A stretch of DNA of 64,000 bases from an uncultured Alphaproteobacteria bacterium (GCA_903934325.1 CAIZNH010000039.1:62001-126000); one strand, 5' to 3'; counted from the first letter of the stretch, positions 1 through 10,964 are shown. A program made the numbers and translations. Notes: a model not told the origin generated them from the sequence alone.

Positions 1-377
1 GCGGGCTTGCCGTGTGGTCCGAGGATGCCGCCGCGCGCCCTGTGCTGATCGTGCGGGGGGCGGCCAACCTCCTCGATGAAACCGCATTGGGCGATATCGA
101 GCGGGTGCGGATGCTGCTGGAGGATCTCGAAAACAAGCAATCGGTCGCCTCTCTGCTCGATTCGGCGCGCGATGCGGAAGCGACGCGCATTTTCATCGGC
201 TCCGAGAACCGCCTCTTCGCGCTCTCCGGCTCCTCGGTCATCGCCTCGCCCTATCGCGACCGCGAGGGGCGGGTGGTCGGCGTGCTAGGGGTGATCGGCC
301 CTGTAAGGTTGAATTACGCGCGGGTTGTCCCCATGGTTGATCTGACAGCCCGTTCGCTGGGCAAGCTCATCGCTTGA
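1..377 (+). CDS. hrcA: Heat-inducible transcription repressor HrcA, C-terminal part (cut by window start)
   Basis: The last 124 or so residues of HrcA, the repressor that binds CIRCE operators upstream of groE and sometimes dnaK operons. The visible part is the GAF-like domain and C-terminal tail: a stretch about splitting heat-shock regulation (LEDLENKQSVASLL), then FIGSEN, then the family-typical end GVIGPVRLNYARVVPMVD. The N-terminal winged helix lies outside the window. The TGA stop (375-377) directly abuts the grpE ATG, so the two are co-transcribed, the usual hrcA-grpE order. No CIRCE inverted repeat was seen anywhere in the window, so its targets lie elsewhere. Identification is firm despite truncation. 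Confidence 0.93.
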   Translation, partial: GLAVWSEDAAARPVLIVRGAANLLDETALGDIERVRMLLEDLENKQSVASLLDSARDAEATRIFIGSENRLFALSGSSVIASPYRDREGRVVGVLGVIGPVRLNYARVVPMVDLTARSLGKLIA

Positions 378-965
378 ATGGAAAGCCAAACCGACATGAC
401 CGAGAATGAAAAGCCGCTGGATCAGGCGGCTGAAGACGAATCGAAGGGCGTGCCCGAGCACCTGCGCGAGGGCGGGGATGAAGCCTCGCCGCTGGCCGAA
501 GCGCTGGAAGCACTGAAGCGTGATCTCGACGAGGCCAAGCAGACCGTGCTCTATGCCCAGGCCGAAACCCAGAACGTGCGCCGTCGTCTCGAGCGCGAGA
601 AGGACGAGGCGCGCGTCTATGCCGCGACCGGCTTTGCCCGCGATATCCTGTCAGTCGCCGACAACCTCTCCCGCGCGATCGACGCGATCCCGCAGTCCTT
701 GCGCGAAGATGACAGCATGAAGGGCCTCGTCATCGGCCTCGAAGCGACCCAGCGCGAGCTGGAGAAGGTCTTCGCCGGCCATGGCATCACCCGCATCGCC
801 TCGATGGGCCTGCCGCTCGATCCCAACCAGCATCAGGCGATGCTCGAAGTGCCCAGCAATGATCACGAACCGGGCACGGTGGTGTCCGAGATGCAGGCCG
901 GATGGATGATCAAGGACCGCCTGCTGCGCGCCGCGATGGTGGCGGTGGCGAAGAAGCCGGACTGA
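378..965 (+). CDS. grpE: Nucleotide exchange factor GrpE
   Basis: 195-residue cytoplasmic co-chaperone that releases ADP from DnaK. The N-terminal 40 residues are acidic and low complexity, followed by a long coiled-coil helix (about 40-100; LAEALEALKRDLDEAKQTVL, then QAETQNVRRRLEREKDEAR), and the C-terminal beta domain with the GrpE signature around GLEATQRELEKVFAGHGI and LDPNQHQAMLEV. Start: ATG 378 sits immediately after the hrcA stop; an internal ATG at 396 (MTENEKP) is an alternative and would give a more common GrpE length. It lies two genes from dnaK-dnaJ, with which it works. Confidence 0.95.
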   Translation: MESQTDMTENEKPLDQAAEDESKGVPEHLREGGDEASPLAEALEALKRDLDEAKQTVLYAQAETQNVRRRLEREKDEARVYAATGFARDILSVADNLSRAIDAIPQSLREDDSMKGLVIGLEATQRELEKVFAGHGITRIASMGLPLDPNQHQAMLEVPSNDHEPGTVVSEMQAGWMIKDRLLRAAMVAVAKKPD

Positions 966-966
966 T

Positions 967-1542
967 CTATCGCAGCAGATAGATGGCGAGATAGCGCGCA
1001 ATCAGCAGGGCCAGCAGGACAATGCCGGCTGTGCGATTGCGCGTTACGGCTGCGCCGATCATCAGCGCGAGCAGCAGGCCTGTCGTCCCCAACGAGACCG
1101 GCGAGGTCAGGCGATCGACAAGCGCGGGCACCGTTGCCACGAACATCCACTGCACCACCACCATCACGATCAGCATCGCAAAGACGATGCGGTGGACCCG
1201 CAGGTAATGGGTGTCGAGATCGACGAAGTTTTGCGGCTCGGAAGGAAATACCAGTCTGCTGGCGAGGAAATAGGCGCTCGCAAACACCACCACGCCGAGG
1301 ATCATCGCGGTGCTCGCGATGATGCTTTCGCGCACCAGCCATGCGAACATCCAGAAGGACAAGAGATCAAGGATCACGAACACCGCCAGCAGCGGTGTGA
1401 GCCAACCGATCCGAAAGGCGCGGTGCTCGGCATCGCGGGCGAGTTTGAATTCGAGCGTGCGGCCAAGCCCGGTCAGCAGCTCGACCAGCGAGAGGCCGAG
1501 GATCAGGCTGTAGAGCGCAAAGACAAATTCGAATTCGCTCAT
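967..1542 (-). CDS. Hypothetical multi-pass membrane protein
   Basis: 191 residues, about six hydrophobic segments (roughly 5-28, 46-72, 78-99, 116-138, 150-167, 170-190), so almost certainly an integral inner-membrane protein. The first segment carries the phrase LGLSLVELLTGLGR; similar sequences in sphingomonads are uncharacterised. No catalytic motif or transport signature is visible. Its end is one base from the grpE stop (convergent), and its ATG overlaps the end of the following HExxH gene (ATGA at 1539-1542), suggesting these two minus-strand genes are translated together. Function unknown. Confidence 0.75.
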   Translation of the reverse strand: MSEFEFVFALYSLILGLSLVELLTGLGRTLEFKLARDAEHRAFRIGWLTPLLAVFVILDLLSFWMFAWLVRESIIASTAMILGVVVFASAYFLASRLVFPSEPQNFVDLDTHYLRVHRIVFAMLIVMVVVQWMFVATVPALVDRLTSPVSLGTTGLLLALMIGAAVTRNRTAGIVLLALLIARYLAIYLLR

Positions 1543-1979
1543 GCACCGGTTCCCGTGAAGTCGATCAGGCCGTCATAGGCGGACAGGCCGGAAACCCCGG
1601 CGACCCTTGCACCCTCGCGCAACAGGAACGCATGGCGCACGATTTCGGCCTGTTGTTCAAGCCCGTATTGCCCAAGGTTCAGACCCGGTTTCAAGGCATA
1701 GTCATAGCGGCACCAGGGGTGGCGGCGCAGCACAAGATGCCAGCGGCCATGGGTCTGCGCCTGCCACACGTGCGTCATTTCGTGCAGGAAATGGCCCTGC
1801 GCTCCCACAGGCGCGGCGGCGAAATCGTCGCAATAGTGATCGGCGAGCGGATGGAAGTGGATATGCCCCATCGGCGCCATGGTGACGCTTCGCGGCTGAA
1901 AGGGCATGAACTTGCGCCGCCGGATGGTGACGGCGGCGTAATCGATGGCGTCCCCGAACACCGACCGCGCCAGCGCCAT
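1539..1979 (-). CDS. HExxH-containing protein of the family often annotated as vgr-related
   Basis: 146 residues from the only in-frame ATG. The motif HEMTH at residues 66-70 within [12 protein letters not shown] looks like a zinc-metallopeptidase HExxH helix; a further His-rich stretch ([11 protein letters not shown], 39-49) precedes it. Similar sphingomonad proteins are annotated as vgr-related, without known activity, and I infer only possible metal binding. Start problem: homology-like sequence continues upstream ([15 protein letters not shown]), but no ATG, GTG or TTG occurs in frame before the stop at about 2117, so either this ATG is right or a CTG is used. It follows the PCu(A)C gene and overlaps the next membrane-protein gene by 4 bases. 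Confidence 0.7.
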   Translation of the reverse strand: MALARSVFGDAIDYAAVTIRRRKFMPFQPRSVTMAPMGHIHFHPLADHYCDDFAAAPVGAQGHFLHEMTHVWQAQTHGRWHLVLRRHPWCRYDYALKPGLNLGQYGLEQQAEIVRHAFLLREGARVAGVSGLSAYDGLIDFTGTGA

Positions 1980-2080
1980 TTCGCCCGCTGTCAGCGGCCG
2001 GGTTCCGCCGGCCGGACAGGCGTGGGGGAGCGGCGCTTCGGTCAGCGCCGCTCCTGCCGCTGGTCCGTCATCCCAGTCCT

Positions 2081-2593
2081 TCAGCGTTCCTCGCCCGCCG
2101 CACGCACTTCGGCATCAAACACCTGCGTGGTGCCGCCCGACATGGTGAGCGTCACTTTGACCTTGTCGCCCGCCTTCCACGTTGCAGGCGGTTCCATCGC
2201 CATCACGTGCAGCGCGCCGGGCTTGAATTCGACCTTTTTGCCCTTGGTCAGCGCGATCGGCAGCGCCTCCATCATCTGCACCTTGTTATCCCACTCGCCA
2301 TATTCGTGCATCATCGTCATGCCGGCGCCTTCGACATCGGCCTTGCGGATGGTGAGGCCCTGATCGCCATCATAGGCGAGATCGAAATAGACCGCCGCCG
2401 GATTGCCGGAGACCGGCGCGAGCACGAGGCGGGCATTGGTGATGGTCATGCCCGGCACCTGGCCTGCGACAGCCTCGGCTGCTGGCGCTTCAGCCTCGCC
2501 GCCGCAGGCTGCCAGCCCCAGCATCGCAAGCCCCAGCGCGGCACCCATCAGGCCCTTGGCCAACCCTCGAACCGATCCCTCAATGATTTTCAC
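2081..2593 (-). CDS. Periplasmic copper chaperone PCu(A)C, lipoprotein
   Basis: 170-residue protein with a signal sequence ending in a lipobox (LGLAAC, Cys about 30), so probably a periplasm-facing lipoprotein. The mature part is a PCu(A)C/DUF461 domain, which delivers Cu(I) to cytochrome oxidase CuA/CuB sites in characterised members. Metal ligands are visible as [11 protein letters not shown], and then HVMAM (His-x-Met) about 35 residues later. It is divergent from dnaK with a 168-base shared upstream region, and heads a minus-strand set with the HExxH gene. The copper role is known for the family and inferred here. Confidence 0.88.
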   Translation of the reverse strand: MKIIEGSVRGLAKGLMGAALGLAMLGLAACGGEAEAPAAEAVAGQVPGMTITNARLVLAPVSGNPAAVYFDLAYDGDQGLTIRKADVEGAGMTMMHEYGEWDNKVQMMEALPIALTKGKKVEFKPGALHVMAMEPPATWKAGDKVKVTLTMSGGTTQVFDAEVRAAGEER

Positions 2594-2642
2594 GTTGTGT
2601 TGCTCCTGTGTGAAACGTACACAAAACTAGGGACTGGGACGT

Positions 2643-2670
2643 CTTGTGCCAAGCAAAACCGCACCTATAT
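2643..2670 (+). promoter_or_regulatory. Candidate RpoH (sigma-32) promoter of dnaK
   Basis: CTTGTG at 2643-2648 and CCTATAT at 2664-2670, with 17 bases between the CTTG and the C of the -10 box. This matches the alphaproteobacterial heat-shock promoter pattern (CTTG, about 17 bases, CnTATnT). Transcription would begin near 2677, about 85 bases before the dnaK ATG. The position upstream of a classic RpoH target supports it; no CIRCE element is present here. Confidence 0.55.
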
Positions 2671-2761
2671 CGCCGTCATAAACGAGCCGCCGAGGCGCTT
2701 TGCCACTCCCGGGAAGCGCAGGTTTGCGGCGTCCAACAATGTCCAGATGGATGGGGTAAAA

Positions 2762-4690
<1,929 letters not shown>

Positions 4691-4712
4691 GGCCCCGATG
4701 CCACCCAGCGCG

Positions 4713-4752
4713 CCGTCGATATTTCCGGTCCCCCTTTTCGGAATATCGGCGG
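4713..4752 (+). promoter_or_regulatory. Hairpin in the dnaK-dnaJ gap
   Basis: Arms CCGTCGATATTTCCG (4713-4727) and CGGAATATCGGCGG (4739-4752) pair with one or two bulges around an 11-base loop rich in C and T. No T-run follows, so it is not a standard intrinsic terminator. It could stabilise the dnaK mRNA 3' end or attenuate read-through into dnaJ, giving less DnaJ than DnaK. That role is inferred. Confidence 0.5.
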
Positions 4753-4781
4753 TGCCTGGTCACGGGGATTAGGTCACCGAC

Positions 4782-5939
4782 ATGTCCAGCGCCCAGATCG
4801 ACTATTACGCCACGCTCGAAGTCGCCCGCGATGCAGACGGCGCGGTGCTCAAGAGCGCCTATCGCAAGCTCGCGATGAAGTATCACCCGGATCGCAATCC
4901 GGGCGATGCCTCCTGCGAGGCCAAGTTCAAGGCGATCAACGAGGCCTATGACTGCCTCAAGGACCCGCAGAAGCGCGCGGCCTATGATCGCTATGGCCAC
5001 GAAGCCTTCACCCAAGGGATGAATGGCGGAGGCGGGGGCGGCCCCTTCGGCGGCGGCTTCGGGGGCGGGCGCGGCGATTTTGCCGATATCGGCGATATCT
5101 TCGAAACGATCTTCGGCAGCGCCTTTGGCGGCGGCGGCGGTGCGCAGCGCGCCCAGAACCGCCGCGGCGCGGACCTGCGCTATGACATGCAGGTCAGCCT
5201 CGAAGAGGCGTTCGACGGCAAGACCACCGAGATCGAGATCGAAGTCAGCCAGTCCTGCGATACCTGCGATGGTACGGGCGCGACGCCCGGCACCTCCGAG
5301 CGCACCTGCAACCTGTGCAACGGCATGGGGAGCGTGCGCGCCAAGCAGGGCCTGTTCGTGGTCGAGCGGCCATGCCCCACGTGTAGCGGGCGCGGGCGCG
5401 TGATCGAGAACCCCTGCAAGTCCTGTCGCGGCGAAGGCCGGGTCGACAAGCCGCAGGCGCTCAAGGTCGAGATTCCGGCGGGCGTCGATACCGGCACCCG
5501 CATTCGTCTCGCCGGCAAGGGCGAGGCAGGCCAGCGCGGCGCGCCGGCGGGCGATCTCTACATCTTCCTCCACGTGAAGCCGCACCCGGTGTTCGAGCGT
5601 GAGGGCACGACGCTCGCCACCCGCGTTCCGGTGAGCTTCACCACGGCAGCGCTCGGCGGCTGCGTCGAAATCCCCGATCTCGACGGCTCGACCAACCGGC
5701 TCGACATCCCGGCCGGTATCCAGTCGGGCAAGCAACTACGCGTGCGCGGAGCGGGCATGCCCGTGCTGCAAGGGCGCGGGCGCGGCGATCTGGTGGCGGA
5801 AATCGTGGTCGAAACACCGACCAAGCTGTCGCGCCGTCAGAAGGAGCTGCTCGAGGAATTCCGCAGCACCGAGACAGGCGAGGAATGCCCCGAAAGCCGC
5901 GGCTTCTTCGACAAGTTCAAGGACGTCTTCGGAAACTAG
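4782..5939 (+). CDS. dnaJ: Molecular chaperone DnaJ (Hsp40, type I)
   Basis: 385 residues with full type I architecture: J-domain (about 5-70) with the DnaK-stimulating HPD in [10 protein letters not shown], a Gly/Phe-rich linker (about 77-115), a zinc-finger region with four CxxCxGxG repeats ([32 protein letters not shown]), and the C-terminal substrate-binding domain. ATG 4782 gives the typical start [14 protein letters not shown]. Downstream of dnaK in the same direction, separated by a hairpin; likely heat-shock co-regulated. Confidence 0.98.
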   Translation: MSSAQIDYYATLEVARDADGAVLKSAYRKLAMKYHPDRNPGDASCEAKFKAINEAYDCLKDPQKRAAYDRYGHEAFTQGMNGGGGGGPFGGGFGGGRGDFADIGDIFETIFGSAFGGGGGAQRAQNRRGADLRYDMQVSLEEAFDGKTTEIEIEVSQSCDTCDGTGATPGTSERTCNLCNGMGSVRAKQGLFVVERPCPTCSGRGRVIENPCKSCRGEGRVDKPQALKVEIPAGVDTGTRIRLAGKGEAGQRGAPAGDLYIFLHVKPHPVFEREGTTLATRVPVSFTTAALGGCVEIPDLDGSTNRLDIPAGIQSGKQLRVRGAGMPVLQGRGRGDLVAEIVVETPTKLSRRQKELLEEFRSTETGEECPESRGFFDKFKDVFGN

Positions 5940-5945
5940 GGCGCG

Positions 5946-6569
5946 GTGCTTCCCTCGCTCCTCATCATCGACGATTTCCTCAAAGACCCGTGGGCGGCGC
6001 GGCGGGCGGCGCTGGGGCTGGATTATGATCCGGCGGCGCAGCACGGCAATTTCCCTGGGCGCAATTCGACCGGCGCGCTCGATACGGCGGCGATCGATGC
6101 AGCGGTCTCGCGCCTGCTCGGCCTGAAGCTCGGCCCTGCGCCGGGCACCCAGCACGGGCATTGCCGCCTGACCCGCAAGGGCGACAAGGGCAAAAGCGGG
6201 GTCCATATCGATCCCGCAGCCTATTCTGGCATCCTCTATCTCTCGCGCCCGGAAGATTGCACCGGGCCGCTGGCGGGCGGCACGGATTTCTTCCGCCACA
6301 AGCGCACCGGCCTTGAAGCCGTGCCCACCGATCCCGCGAAGATCGCCGCGACGGGCTATGATGATATCAACGCGCTGGTCGAGGATGTGGTCAACAAGGA
6401 CACCACCAATCCCGCCAGGTGGGAGCGCACCATGCGCGTGCCGGTGCGGTTCAACCGGCTGCTGTTGTTCTCGCCCTGGCAGTTCCACAATGCCGCGCCC
6501 GGCTTTGGCACGACGGCAGAGGACTCGCGTCTGGTGATGCTGCTGTTTTTCGGGGTGGTGCAGGGCTGA
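5946..6569 (+). CDS. DUF6445-like protein, possible iron/2-oxoglutarate oxygenase fold
   Basis: 207 residues starting at GTG 5946, 6 bases after the dnaJ stop. The core has GVHIDPAAYSGILYLSRPED (His-x-Asp) and later WQFHNAAPGFG, an arrangement reminiscent of the HxD...H iron-binding facial triad of 2-oxoglutarate oxygenases; sphingomonad homologues are labelled DUF6445. The enzymatic activity is not established, and the triad reading is my inference. Read-through from dnaJ is possible given the 6-base gap, but the gene is not a known heat-shock component. It ends just before a palindromic repeat and faces the patatin-like gene. Confidence 0.65.
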   Translation: MLPSLLIIDDFLKDPWAARRAALGLDYDPAAQHGNFPGRNSTGALDTAAIDAAVSRLLGLKLGPAPGTQHGHCRLTRKGDKGKSGVHIDPAAYSGILYLSRPEDCTGPLAGGTDFFRHKRTGLEAVPTDPAKIAATGYDDINALVEDVVNKDTTNPARWERTMRVPVRFNRLLLFSPWQFHNAAPGFGTTAEDSRLVMLLFFGVVQG

Positions 6570-6572
6570 CAC

Positions 6573-6637
6573 CGTTCGTGTCGAGCGTAGTCGAGACACC
6601 ATGGCACGGCCTCTCGACTTGGCTCGAGGCGAACGGG
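6573..6637. repeat. REP-like palindromic element, type A
   Basis: Imperfect 27-base inverted repeat: left arm from 6573 (CCGTTCGTGTCGAGC, then GTAGTCGAGACA), right arm ending at 6637 (CTCTCGACTTGGCTCGAGGC, then GAACGG). Each arm also contains a smaller internal palindrome around TCGA. It fills the 75-base gap between two convergent genes. Sequences of this kind are dispersed in sphingomonad genomes, and I recognise the CGTTCGTGTCGAGC core from that group. It may form a bidirectional mRNA-end hairpin; mobility by a REP-associated transposase is unproven. Confidence 0.75.
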
Positions 6638-6644
6638 TATTTGC

Positions 6645-8960
6645 CTAGCCCATCCGCTCGTGCACCTCCAAACGGATCCGGTCGACCAGCCCGCGCTGGC
6701 AGCGACCCGCGATCTCCTCTTCTTCCAGCACCGCGAGGAACACCGCGCGCTTGGCCGCCCGCAGACGCTCGGCCGGCATCCCGCTATTGGCGGTCGAGGC
6801 GATGAGATCGATCATCCGCTCCGCGCCGTGCAGCCGGCCCCACAGATAGTCGTTCTCGCGGTAGTCGCGGCTGAAGAAGGCGCCGAAATTGTAGAACTCG
6901 ATGCCCCGCAGGGTCGCCGCTGTGCCACCATCGCGGATCGAGCGCGCGTCATCGGGCGAAATCCGGTCGATCCGCACCGGGTTGTATTCGTCTAACCCCT
7001 CGCGCCGGGTGAGCGGGAAGGTGGCGACATCGTAGAAGGGAAAGCCCAGATAGGTGAGGAGGATGCGCCGCCTCAAGGTTTTCGGCATGCTTTCCAGCGC
7101 ATCGATCAGCAGCTGTTCGGCGGCCAGATCCGTGGTCGGCAGCAGGCGCTCGGTGGCGAGGAAATCGAGCACAGCGCCCGGCGCATCGGCGGCGCGGGCG
7201 GCAAGGTTTGCGAAATGGGCCGATTGCAGCACCTGTTCGTCCGCGCGGTAATAGAGCGCAAGGATGGCGTAGAGCCGGTCGCGCGCCAGATCGAGCGCGG
7301 CCTCTGGAATGTCCGCGTCCTGCTCCCAGTCACGCGACAGCTTGCGGGCGAGGAGTTGCAGGCGGCGGATACGAAATCCGGTGTCATGCGCACGGAAAAA
7401 GGCGATGGCCGCCGCGCTCGCGCCGCCTTGGATATCGGTCAGGTTTTCCACCCCGCGCGCGGACAGCACGGCACGGAAGGCTTCGATCAGCTCCCCCGGC
7501 TCGGCCGTCGGCGTGCCTGCAGCCTTGAGCGTCAGCCGGGCGAGCTGTTCAAGGATCGCGTCGAACTTTGCCAGCGCATAGGCGCCAAAGGCATAGCCTG
7601 ATCGTTCGGCTGCGGCCTGCTGGGCCTTGGCGCGCCAGCCTGCGAGCCGTGCAGGGGTGGGCCGGTCGAGCAGGAAGGTGTAGCCGAACAGCTTTTCGAC
7701 CGCACGGTCGATATCGCCTTGCAGGTCCATCACGATCCGCTTGAGGCGCGCGGCATCGCGCGATTGCTGTTCGATCCGCTCGAGATTGTCGCGGATCGGC
7801 TGTTCGCGCGGAATGGTCGAGAGCGAGCCGAAGATCGCGCCGACAAAGCCGATGTCCCGCAGCCTGTTCTCCGCCGCCATCGCTCCTGCGTCGGGACGCG
7901 GATCGATATATACAAAGCGCCGGTCGACCTCGCGCTGGGCGGGGCGGCCGTGGAGCGCGGCATGGGCTGCTCCGAAAGGCGCATTGACCAGCACCGCCCC
8001 GTCGATCAGCGCGACCTTGTCCACCGTGCCATTGGCGACATGCACCGGCATGGTGCGCTGGAGAAAGGCGCCGCGGGTGGCCCAGTGATGCCCCTCGGCC
8101 AGAGCGAGATTGTCGATTTCGGCCAGCGTCAGCGGCGGGAAGGCTCCCGGAAAGCTCGCTGTCGCCCGCGCCGCCAGCACCAGTTCGAGCCGGTCGGCCA
8201 GCGGTTCGCCGGGCGAGCAGCCCACCCGCGCGCGAAAGGCGAGCGGCAGGCGGTGCTCCATCTCCTCGATTTGTGCCGGCGAATTGAGCCGCAGCGCCTG
8301 CGGGTGGCCGCGAAAATCGGTGGCGGTGACAGCGAGGTCGATCGGATAGCCCGGCGGCAGCAGCGGGATGCCGTCGCCGTCCTGCTCCATCTTGACCAGC
8401 GCCTCATGCAGCATCGCGGAGAAGCGCGAGCCCGAAAAGGGCGGGCTGAACCAGCGACCGCGCACGAGCCGCGAGACCTTGTGGCGCACCTCGGCGCGGG
8501 TTTCCGGCGAGACTGTCGCGCTCACGGCATTGCCCGGACGGCTCAGGAACCATTCGGCAATCGGCTGCGCCCACAGCTTGGCATAGCGCCACACGGGTTC
8601 GGCTTCGGGATCGGTGAGCTCGGCGACATCGGCATTCTCGAGCCACAGATCGGTGAGCGGTTCGAGGCTGTGCCCGGAATGGATCGCCTGGGCGAGGAAC
8701 ACGGCATTGATGCCCCCGGCGCTCGCCCCGGTCAGCACATCGGGCAGGACCCGCAGGCGATATCCGTGGGCCGCCTCGATCTCGCCAAGGAATGCGCGAT
8801 AGGCCTCGGCCACACCGTCCAGACGGGTCTCGCCGGGATGGTGAAACGCGCGGCTCGCCCGGGCCAGATGCCAGATTTCCTTGGTGATGCCATGCATGTA
8901 GACCGCAAGGCTGACGCCGCCGTAGCAGACAAGGGCAAGGCGCAGTTCCTTCTGGCGCAT
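6645..8960 (-). CDS. Patatin-like lipid hydrolase with DUF3376-type C-terminus
   Basis: 771 residues, long for a patatin. The N-terminal hydrolase domain has the nucleophile elbow GASAG (Ser about 80, in DVLTGASAGGIN), an oxyanion-type glycine motif at CYGGVSLAVYMHG near residue 12, and the catalytic dyad Asp in LIDGAVLVNAPF (about 320). The remaining 450 residues form a helical region with the arrangement seen in patatin-related DUF3376 proteins. No signal peptide is evident, so probably cytoplasmic or membrane-associated. Start: ATG 8960 (MRQKELRLALVCYGG) is preferred over an upstream TTG at 8996. Expected to be a phospholipase or acyl hydrolase; substrate unknown. Stands alone, divergent from radA. 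Confidence 0.87.
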   Translation of the reverse strand: MRQKELRLALVCYGGVSLAVYMHGITKEIWHLARASRAFHHPGETRLDGVAEAYRAFLGEIEAAHGYRLRVLPDVLTGASAGGINAVFLAQAIHSGHSLEPLTDLWLENADVAELTDPEAEPVWRYAKLWAQPIAEWFLSRPGNAVSATVSPETRAEVRHKVSRLVRGRWFSPPFSGSRFSAMLHEALVKMEQDGDGIPLLPPGYPIDLAVTATDFRGHPQALRLNSPAQIEEMEHRLPLAFRARVGCSPGEPLADRLELVLAARATASFPGAFPPLTLAEIDNLALAEGHHWATRGAFLQRTMPVHVANGTVDKVALIDGAVLVNAPFGAAHAALHGRPAQREVDRRFVYIDPRPDAGAMAAENRLRDIGFVGAIFGSLSTIPREQPIRDNLERIEQQSRDAARLKRIVMDLQGDIDRAVEKLFGYTFLLDRPTPARLAGWRAKAQQAAAERSGYAFGAYALAKFDAILEQLARLTLKAAGTPTAEPGELIEAFRAVLSARGVENLTDIQGGASAAAIAFFRAHDTGFRIRRLQLLARKLSRDWEQDADIPEAALDLARDRLYAILALYYRADEQVLQSAHFANLAARAADAPGAVLDFLATERLLPTTDLAAEQLLIDALESMPKTLRRRILLTYLGFPFYDVATFPLTRREGLDEYNPVRIDRISPDDARSIRDGGTAATLRGIEFYNFGAFFSRDYRENDYLWGRLHGAERMIDLIASTANSGMPAERLRAAKRAVFLAVLEEEEIAGRCQRGLVDRIRLEVHERMG

Positions 8961-9033
8961 TGGGAATGTGTAGCGCGCATAACGAGGGGAATGCAATTGC
9001 GTTCTATTTCTGTTCCTATTATGGCCGCGATCT

Positions 9034-10401
9034 ATGGCAAAGTCGAAGCGCCGTTATGTGTGTCAGGCCTGCGGGTCGGTGTCGCCACGTTGGCAGGGCC
9101 AATGCGCGGATTGCGGCGAGTGGAACACGCTGGTCGAGGATGCGCCGGCGACGGTTTTCTCGCAAAAGCATGATCTTTCCAGCGGCGGGCGCGCGGTCGC
9201 TTTCGAGCCGCTCAATGCGCCCACGCAATTGCCGGTGAGGAAGTCGACCGGCCTTGCCGAGTTCGACCGCGCTCTGGGCGGCGGGCTGGTGCCGGGCTCG
9301 GCCGTGCTGATGGGGGGCGATCCCGGGATCGGCAAGTCGACCCTTCTGCTGCAAACCGCCGCCACCATCGCGCGCGGCGGCAATGATGTGGTCTATGTCA
9401 GCGGCGAGGAAGCGGCGGGCCAGGTCCGCCTGCGGGCGGCGCGCATGGGGGTGGCCGATGCGCCGATCCGGCTCGCCTCGGAAACCTCGGTCCGCGATAT
9501 TCTAACCACCTTGGGGCAGGGCGATCCGCCCGCGCTGCTGGTGATCGATTCGATCCAGACCATGCATTCGGACATGATCGAAGGCGCGCCCGGCACGGTC
9601 AGCCAAGTGCGCGGCTGCGCGCTGGAGCTCATCCGCTACGCCAAGGAGAGCGGCTGTGCGCTGGTGCTCGTCGGCCATGTCACCAAGGACGGCACCATCG
9701 CTGGCCCCCGCGTGCTCGAACACATGGTCGACGTGGTGATGAGCTTCGAGGGCGAGCGCAGTCACCAGTACCGCATCCTGCGTGCCTTGAAGAACCGCTT
9801 TGGTGCGGTTGATGAAATCGGGGTCTTCGCCATGGCAGCCGAGGGGCTGGAGGAGGTTGCCAACCCATCTCTGCTGTTCCTTTCGGGGCGCGAGCAGCCG
9901 CTGGCGGGCTCGGCAGTGTTCCCCGCGCTAGAAGGCACGCGCCCCGTTCTGGTCGAGATTCAGGCGCTGATCGTGCGGCTTCAATCGGGCGCCACGCCGC
10001 GGCGCGCGGTGGTGGGCTGGGATTCGGGGCGGCTCGCGATGCTGCTCGCGGTGCTGGAATCACGCTGCGGGCTCAATTTCTCCTCGGCGGAGGTCTATCT
10101 CAATGTCGCAGGCGGATACCGTCTGACCGATCCGGCGGCAGACCTTGCCGTGGCCGCCGCGCTGGTCTCCGCGCTGGCGGACAAGCCCCTGCCCGACAAG
10201 GCCTCATGGTTCGGCGAGGTCAGCCTTGCCGGAGAAATCCGCCCCGTAGCCCACGCGCCCTTGCGGCTGCGCGAAGCGGCCAAACTCGGCTTTGCGCGCG
10301 CCTATGGCCCGGCGGGAGCGGCGGGGATGGAGGACGCGCGCGGCTATCGCGGACTTGCTGCACTTGCGAACCTCGTTGACCAGGTGATGGGCAGCGCATA
10401 G
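9034..10401 (+). CDS. radA: DNA repair protein RadA (Sms)
   Basis: 455 residues. N-terminal C4 zinc finger (CQACGSVSPRWQGQCADCGEW, Cys near 10, 13, 24, 27, with the typical PRW), a RecA-like ATPase domain with Walker A GGDPGIGKSTLL, the RadA-specific KNRFG motif in RALKNRFGAVDEIGVF, and a C-terminal Lon-protease-like domain (AEVYLNVAGGYRLTDPAADL). Acts as a branch-migration helicase in recombination. Followed after 11 bases by cvpA, a common neighbour in alphaproteobacteria, and divergent from the patatin-like gene. Confidence 0.97.
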   Translation: MAKSKRRYVCQACGSVSPRWQGQCADCGEWNTLVEDAPATVFSQKHDLSSGGRAVAFEPLNAPTQLPVRKSTGLAEFDRALGGGLVPGSAVLMGGDPGIGKSTLLLQTAATIARGGNDVVYVSGEEAAGQVRLRAARMGVADAPIRLASETSVRDILTTLGQGDPPALLVIDSIQTMHSDMIEGAPGTVSQVRGCALELIRYAKESGCALVLVGHVTKDGTIAGPRVLEHMVDVVMSFEGERSHQYRILRALKNRFGAVDEIGVFAMAAEGLEEVANPSLLFLSGREQPLAGSAVFPALEGTRPVLVEIQALIVRLQSGATPRRAVVGWDSGRLAMLLAVLESRCGLNFSSAEVYLNVAGGYRLTDPAADLAVAAALVSALADKPLPDKASWFGEVSLAGEIRPVAHAPLRLREAAKLGFARAYGPAGAAGMEDARGYRGLAALANLVDQVMGSA

Positions 10402-10412
10402 ATTTAGCGCTG

Positions 10413-10958
10413 ATGGCTCTGCTCGACCTTATCGTTCTCGTGATTGTTGCGATCGCCGCGATCGGCGGCTTTCTGCGCGGGCTGGTGCAGGAAGTGCTGA
10501 GCCTTACCGCATGGATATTTGCCGCGCTGGCGGTGCATTTCCTTCATCCGGTGCTCTCGCCTTCGATCAGCGGCTTTCTCAATTCCGAACGCTACACGCC
10601 GACCTTTGCCTTCGTGCTGCTTCTGCTCATTCCCTATGCGGCAATGAAGCTGATTGCCGACAATGTCAGCGCTGCATCCGACGGCGCGATCCTTGGCCCG
10701 ATCGACCGGGTGCTGGGTTTCGGCTTTGGCGGCGTGAAGGGCGCGCTGATCGCGGTCTTTGCCTTTTCGGTGGTGGCGCTCGGGTATGATGAGTCGTGGG
10801 GCTACAAGGGACGGCCCTTGTGGATCACCGAAGCGCGCACCTATCCGGCCATTGATGCCTCCTCGCGCCAGTTGGTGCCGATGATTGCGGTGCGGCGCGA
10901 TCAGCTGCGCCGCGCTTCCGAAGCGCGCGATGCGGCCGTGCGCAAGGCCGTCGACTGA
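10413..10958 (+). CDS. cvpA: CvpA family membrane protein
   Basis: 181 residues with four predicted membrane helices (roughly 4-23, 26-48, 66-85, 104-128), beginning MALLDLIVLVIVAIAAIGGF, the characteristic CvpA start, with the FLRGLVQEVLSL motif. Required for colicin V production in E. coli and linked to envelope stress in other bacteria; its molecular activity is unresolved. A soluble C-terminal tail of about 45 residues follows. Sits between radA and a scaffold-like gene, both within 11 bases, suggesting one operon. Confidence 0.9.
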   Translation: MALLDLIVLVIVAIAAIGGFLRGLVQEVLSLTAWIFAALAVHFLHPVLSPSISGFLNSERYTPTFAFVLLLLIPYAAMKLIADNVSAASDGAILGPIDRVLGFGFGGVKGALIAVFAFSVVALGYDESWGYKGRPLWITEARTYPAIDASSRQLVPMIAVRRDQLRRASEARDAAVRKAVD

Positions 10959-10964
10959 ACCTTC

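Noticed and set aside
2594-2761. CIRCE operator for HrcA upstream of dnaK
   Set aside because: No TTAGCACTC-N9-GAGTGCTAA-like repeat seen; an RpoH-like promoter fits better.
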